A stretch of DNA of 34,437 bases from Actinomycetes bacterium (GTDB lineage Bacteria; Actinomycetota; Actinomycetes; Propionibacteriales; Propionibacteriaceae), in assembly GCA_023392635.1 (NCBI GenBank), contig JAEVYS010000086.1:1-34437 (forward strand). Direction: 5' to 3'. The position numbers and the translations under genes are program-made. The notes beneath the pieces were generated by a model. It did not search any database. It had not been told where the DNA came from and saw only the letters and a list, made by a program, of their open reading frames with translations. Shown here piece after piece: positions 32,895-34,437 of the stretch. Within the stretch, counting starts at the first letter, position 1; each line of letters opens with the position of its first letter.

Positions 32895-33497
32895 ATGCCC
32901 CACTTCCGCAACCACTCCTACGCCGCCTTCCTCTTCGACATGGACGGCACCCTGCTCGACTCCTCCGCCGTCGTCGAACGCGTCTGGCTCACCTGGGCCC
33001 GCAATCGCGGCATCGACCCCAAATCCCTGCTGGCCGCACTCCACGGCGTCCGCACCGAAGACACCGTCCGCCGCTTTGCAAACTCCACCCTCGACGTCGC
33101 CCGCGAAACCGACTGGATCATGCAAGCCGAGCTGCGCGACATCGAGGGCATCGTCCCCATCGACGGCATCGGCGCTTTCATCGAGCGCCTTGAGCCGGAC
33201 GCGTGGGCCGTCGTCACCTCGGCAACGCTGGCATTGGCGACGGTACGCCTGCGTGCCGCGAATCTGCCGCTGCCGCGCGTGCTGATCACCGCCGAAGACG
33301 TGCAACGCGGCAAACCCGATCCGCAAGGTTTCCTGTTGGCGGCCAAACGCCTGGGCGTTCGCATCGACCAATGCCTGGTATTCGAAGACTCTCCCGCGGG
33401 CGTGGCGGCGGGCAAAGCCTCCGGAGCGCATGTGGCGATCGTGGGCGGACACGTGGCGGACGACGCAGGAACCTTCGCGCTGAAGAACTACCTCTGA
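32895..33497 (+). CDS. HAD family phosphatase
   Basis: This 200-aa protein is a HAD superfamily hydrolase of the beta-phosphoglucomutase/sugar-phosphatase type. Motif I is FDMDGTL (Asp15, Asp17), motif II is VVTSA, the Lys of motif III is in GKPDPQGF and motif IV is VFEDSPAG. A small helical cap follows motif I. It should remove phosphate from a sugar phosphate or similar metabolite. The ribosome binding site is weak. The 3' end overlaps the convergent nucleotidyltransferase gene by 10 bp. Confidence 0.92.
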   Translation: MPHFRNHSYAAFLFDMDGTLLDSSAVVERVWLTWARNRGIDPKSLLAALHGVRTEDTVRRFANSTLDVARETDWIMQAELRDIEGIVPIDGIGAFIERLEPDAWAVVTSATLALATVRLRAANLPLPRVLITAEDVQRGKPDPQGFLLAAKRLGVRIDQCLVFEDSPAGVAAGKASGAHVAIVGGHVADDAGTFALKNYL

Positions 33498-33967
33498 CCT
33501 TTGGCCTCGATCGCGCGCAACTCTTGTGCGACCAACAAATCCTTCGGCCTCCCGAGCGATTCCTTGGCTTTGATGAGATCGTCGCGGGAAATGACTCGGA
33601 TCTGACGGCCGAAGAGTTCGAACTGCACAGCGTTGCGACGAATCTCCGCGATGTCGTCGAACCCCGATATTGCGCCGAGTATGTCCAGCGGGCCGAGATC
33701 GGTTTGCAGATAAACGTTCTTGAGTGCAACGCCGGGATCTGGCACGTCCAGGAAAGATAGCTTCTGCGGCGAGTCGCGGTGTGTCGGGTGCAGATCGCGA
33801 AACGCGGCCCGCAACCTGGCAATGGTGGTATCGGTGAGAACGGCGCAGACGTCCAGGTCTCGCGTGAGCATCGACGACCCATGCAGCATCGCCGCGAATC
33901 CGCCGACGACCACGAAGTCGACGTCAGCGTCGCACAGGGTCTGCAGAAGTCGGTTGAGCTCGGTCAC
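33488..33967 (-). CDS. nucleotidyltransferase of AbiEii/MNT type
   Basis: This 159-aa protein carries the minimal nucleotidyltransferase core: VDFVVVGGFAAMLHGSSMLTRDLDVCA (GG, then DLD as metal ligands) and a later Asp in LDIL. Proteins of this type occur as toxins or their partners in AbiE-like and MNT/HEPN-like toxin-antitoxin modules. The start is a GTG at 33967. Its 5' end overlaps the upstream small gene by 44 bp, so the two are coupled. No HEPN partner is visible. Confidence 0.8.
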   Translation of the reverse strand: MTELNRLLQTLCDADVDFVVVGGFAAMLHGSSMLTRDLDVCAVLTDTTIARLRAAFRDLHPTHRDSPQKLSFLDVPDPGVALKNVYLQTDLGPLDILGAISGFDDIAEIRRNAVQFELFGRQIRVISRDDLIKAKESLGRPKDLLVAQELRAIEAKGQR

Positions 33968-34130
33968 TGCCGTGGTGGTTCCCGTCCGCTTCGAAGCCCG
34001 CCTTCAGTTGCAGCGCCATTTCCAGCGCGCGCTGGTGCTGAAGTGCCCGCTGCTCCGGCGTAAGTCGCAGAGTCTCGTCGATCAGTGTCAGATCGATTCC
34101 GGCGCGCTCGGCTGCTTCGATCGCGTTCAT
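33924..34130 (-). CDS. small partner of the nucleotidyltransferase, antitoxin-like
   Basis: This 68-aa protein (start ATG 34130; an ATG at 34148 would add six residues) has a helical core IDLTLIDETLRLTPEQRALQHQRALEMALQLKAG and a disordered tail. This pattern is familiar from small genes that precede nucleotidyltransferase genes. The overlap of 44 bp with the nucleotidyltransferase gene suggests a two-gene module. A toxin-antitoxin role is inferred from this layout. Confidence 0.65.
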   Translation of the reverse strand: MNAIEAAERAGIDLTLIDETLRLTPEQRALQHQRALEMALQLKAGFEADGNHHGSDRAQPTSADPVRR

Positions 34131-34158
34131 GGGCACGGATCTTCCCATGGCGGCAATG

Positions 34159-34189
34159 AAAAAGCCCCGCCAACTTCCGCTGGCGGGGC
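34159..34189 (-). terminator. intrinsic terminator of the aldolase gene
   Basis: On the minus strand GCCCCGCCA and TGGCGGGGC form a perfect 9-bp GC-rich stem around an 8-nt loop, followed directly by TTTTT. It lies 25 bp beyond the aldolase stop codon and separates that gene from the small antitoxin-like gene. Confidence 0.9.
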
Positions 34190-34214
34190 CTTGGAATCAC
34201 CGATCCAAACCGAC

Positions 34215-34437
34215 TCAGGTCTTCGACGCGTCGTAAATGCTCTGGATCGCGCCATCCAGCGCCTTGTTGAACTGATCATCGCTCTGCTGCGCGGTGAGCC
34301 CTTCGCTCAACGCACGCGAGAAGCTCGCGATCATCCCGTTCTGCTTCGCCAGTCGCTTGTTCGCCTCATCACGGCTGTAACCGCCCGACAGCGCCACCAC
34401 CTTCAGCACGCGCGGGTGCTTGGTGAGGTCCTGGTAC
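34215..34437 (-). CDS. class I fructose-bisphosphate aldolase, C-terminal part
   Basis: Only the last 73 residues are in the window; the gene continues past the right edge. The sequence YQDLTKHPRVLKVVALSGGYSRDEANKRLAKQNGMIASFSRALSEGLTAQQSDDQFN...SIYDASKT is typical of the C-terminus of bacterial class I aldolases, which split fructose 1,6-bisphosphate in glycolysis through a Schiff-base lysine. GGYSRDEA and SFSRALSEGL are the phosphate-binding region. A strong terminator follows. Confidence 0.9.
   Translation of the reverse strand, partial: YQDLTKHPRVLKVVALSGGYSRDEANKRLAKQNGMIASFSRALSEGLTAQQSDDQFNKALDGAIQSIYDASKT

Noticed and set aside
1..34437. CRISPR array, insertion sequence or tRNA-linked integration site
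   Set aside because: No regularly spaced repeats, transposase or integrase motifs, or tRNA-like cloverleaf were seen by eye.

Overview
The window looks like chromosomal DNA of a high-GC gammaproteobacterium. The class I fructose-bisphosphate aldolase, the ORF6N-family genes and the E. coli-type SOS box would suit the Xanthomonadales/Steroidobacter side, but this is an impression from gene content and not a proven placement. No tRNA, rRNA, CRISPR array or insertion sequence was seen.

Left part (1-12.4 kb): ordinary accessory and housekeeping genes. Two paralogous membrane diguanylate cyclases (327-1682 and 4036-5373, both minus) bracket small hypothetical genes and share a repeated 3' flank. 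Then come an alpha/beta hydrolase, a PLDc_N-type small membrane protein, a TonB-C periplasmic protein, a MAPEG protein, a ferritin-like di-iron protein with a divergent AraC regulator, a secreted glycoside-hydrolase-like protein with a carbohydrate-binding tail, and a VOC/PhnB-like protein.

Middle part (12.4-15.8 kb): two ORF6N-domain genes and an ORF6N relic surround a periplasmic amidohydrolase. Each ORF6N gene carries a perfect DNA palindrome inside the codons for an L(R/K)SQ(F)AT-type segment. Further perfect palindromes with different arm sequences but the same plan lie at 9972, 12402, 12453 and 30689, next to the 3' ends of other genes and with recognisable ORF6N flanks. This looks like a dispersed, covarying palindromic repeat family derived from ORF6N genes.

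Right-centre part (15.9-30.4 kb): a defence island, all on the minus strand and visibly less GC-rich in its core. It holds McrC and a multi-domain McrB (Mrr-N-like winged helix, EVE-like domain, AAA+ GTPase), a membrane peptidoglycan-binding protein, a frameshifted EVE-like/HNH endonuclease, and a tightly overlapping operon: 5-cytosine methyltransferase, Vsr nickase, Z1 helicase-like ATPase, DUF4420 PD-(D/E)xK protein, MutL/MORC-like GHKL ATPase and two unrecognised proteins (303 and 250 aa). This matches the MutL/MORC-Z1-DUF4420 class of predicted restriction systems, related to the system called Mza. Upstream of it, an 87-aa unknown gene has a textbook LexA box (all 14 arm positions of the E. 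coli consensus) with a perfect TTGACA -35, so at least that gene, and possibly the operon, is predicted to be under SOS control.

Right end (30.7-34.4 kb): a divergent AraC regulator / aldo-keto reductase pair, a HAD phosphatase, a nucleotidyltransferase with a small partner gene (toxin-antitoxin-like), a strong intrinsic terminator, and the 3' end of a class I fructose-bisphosphate aldolase running off the window.
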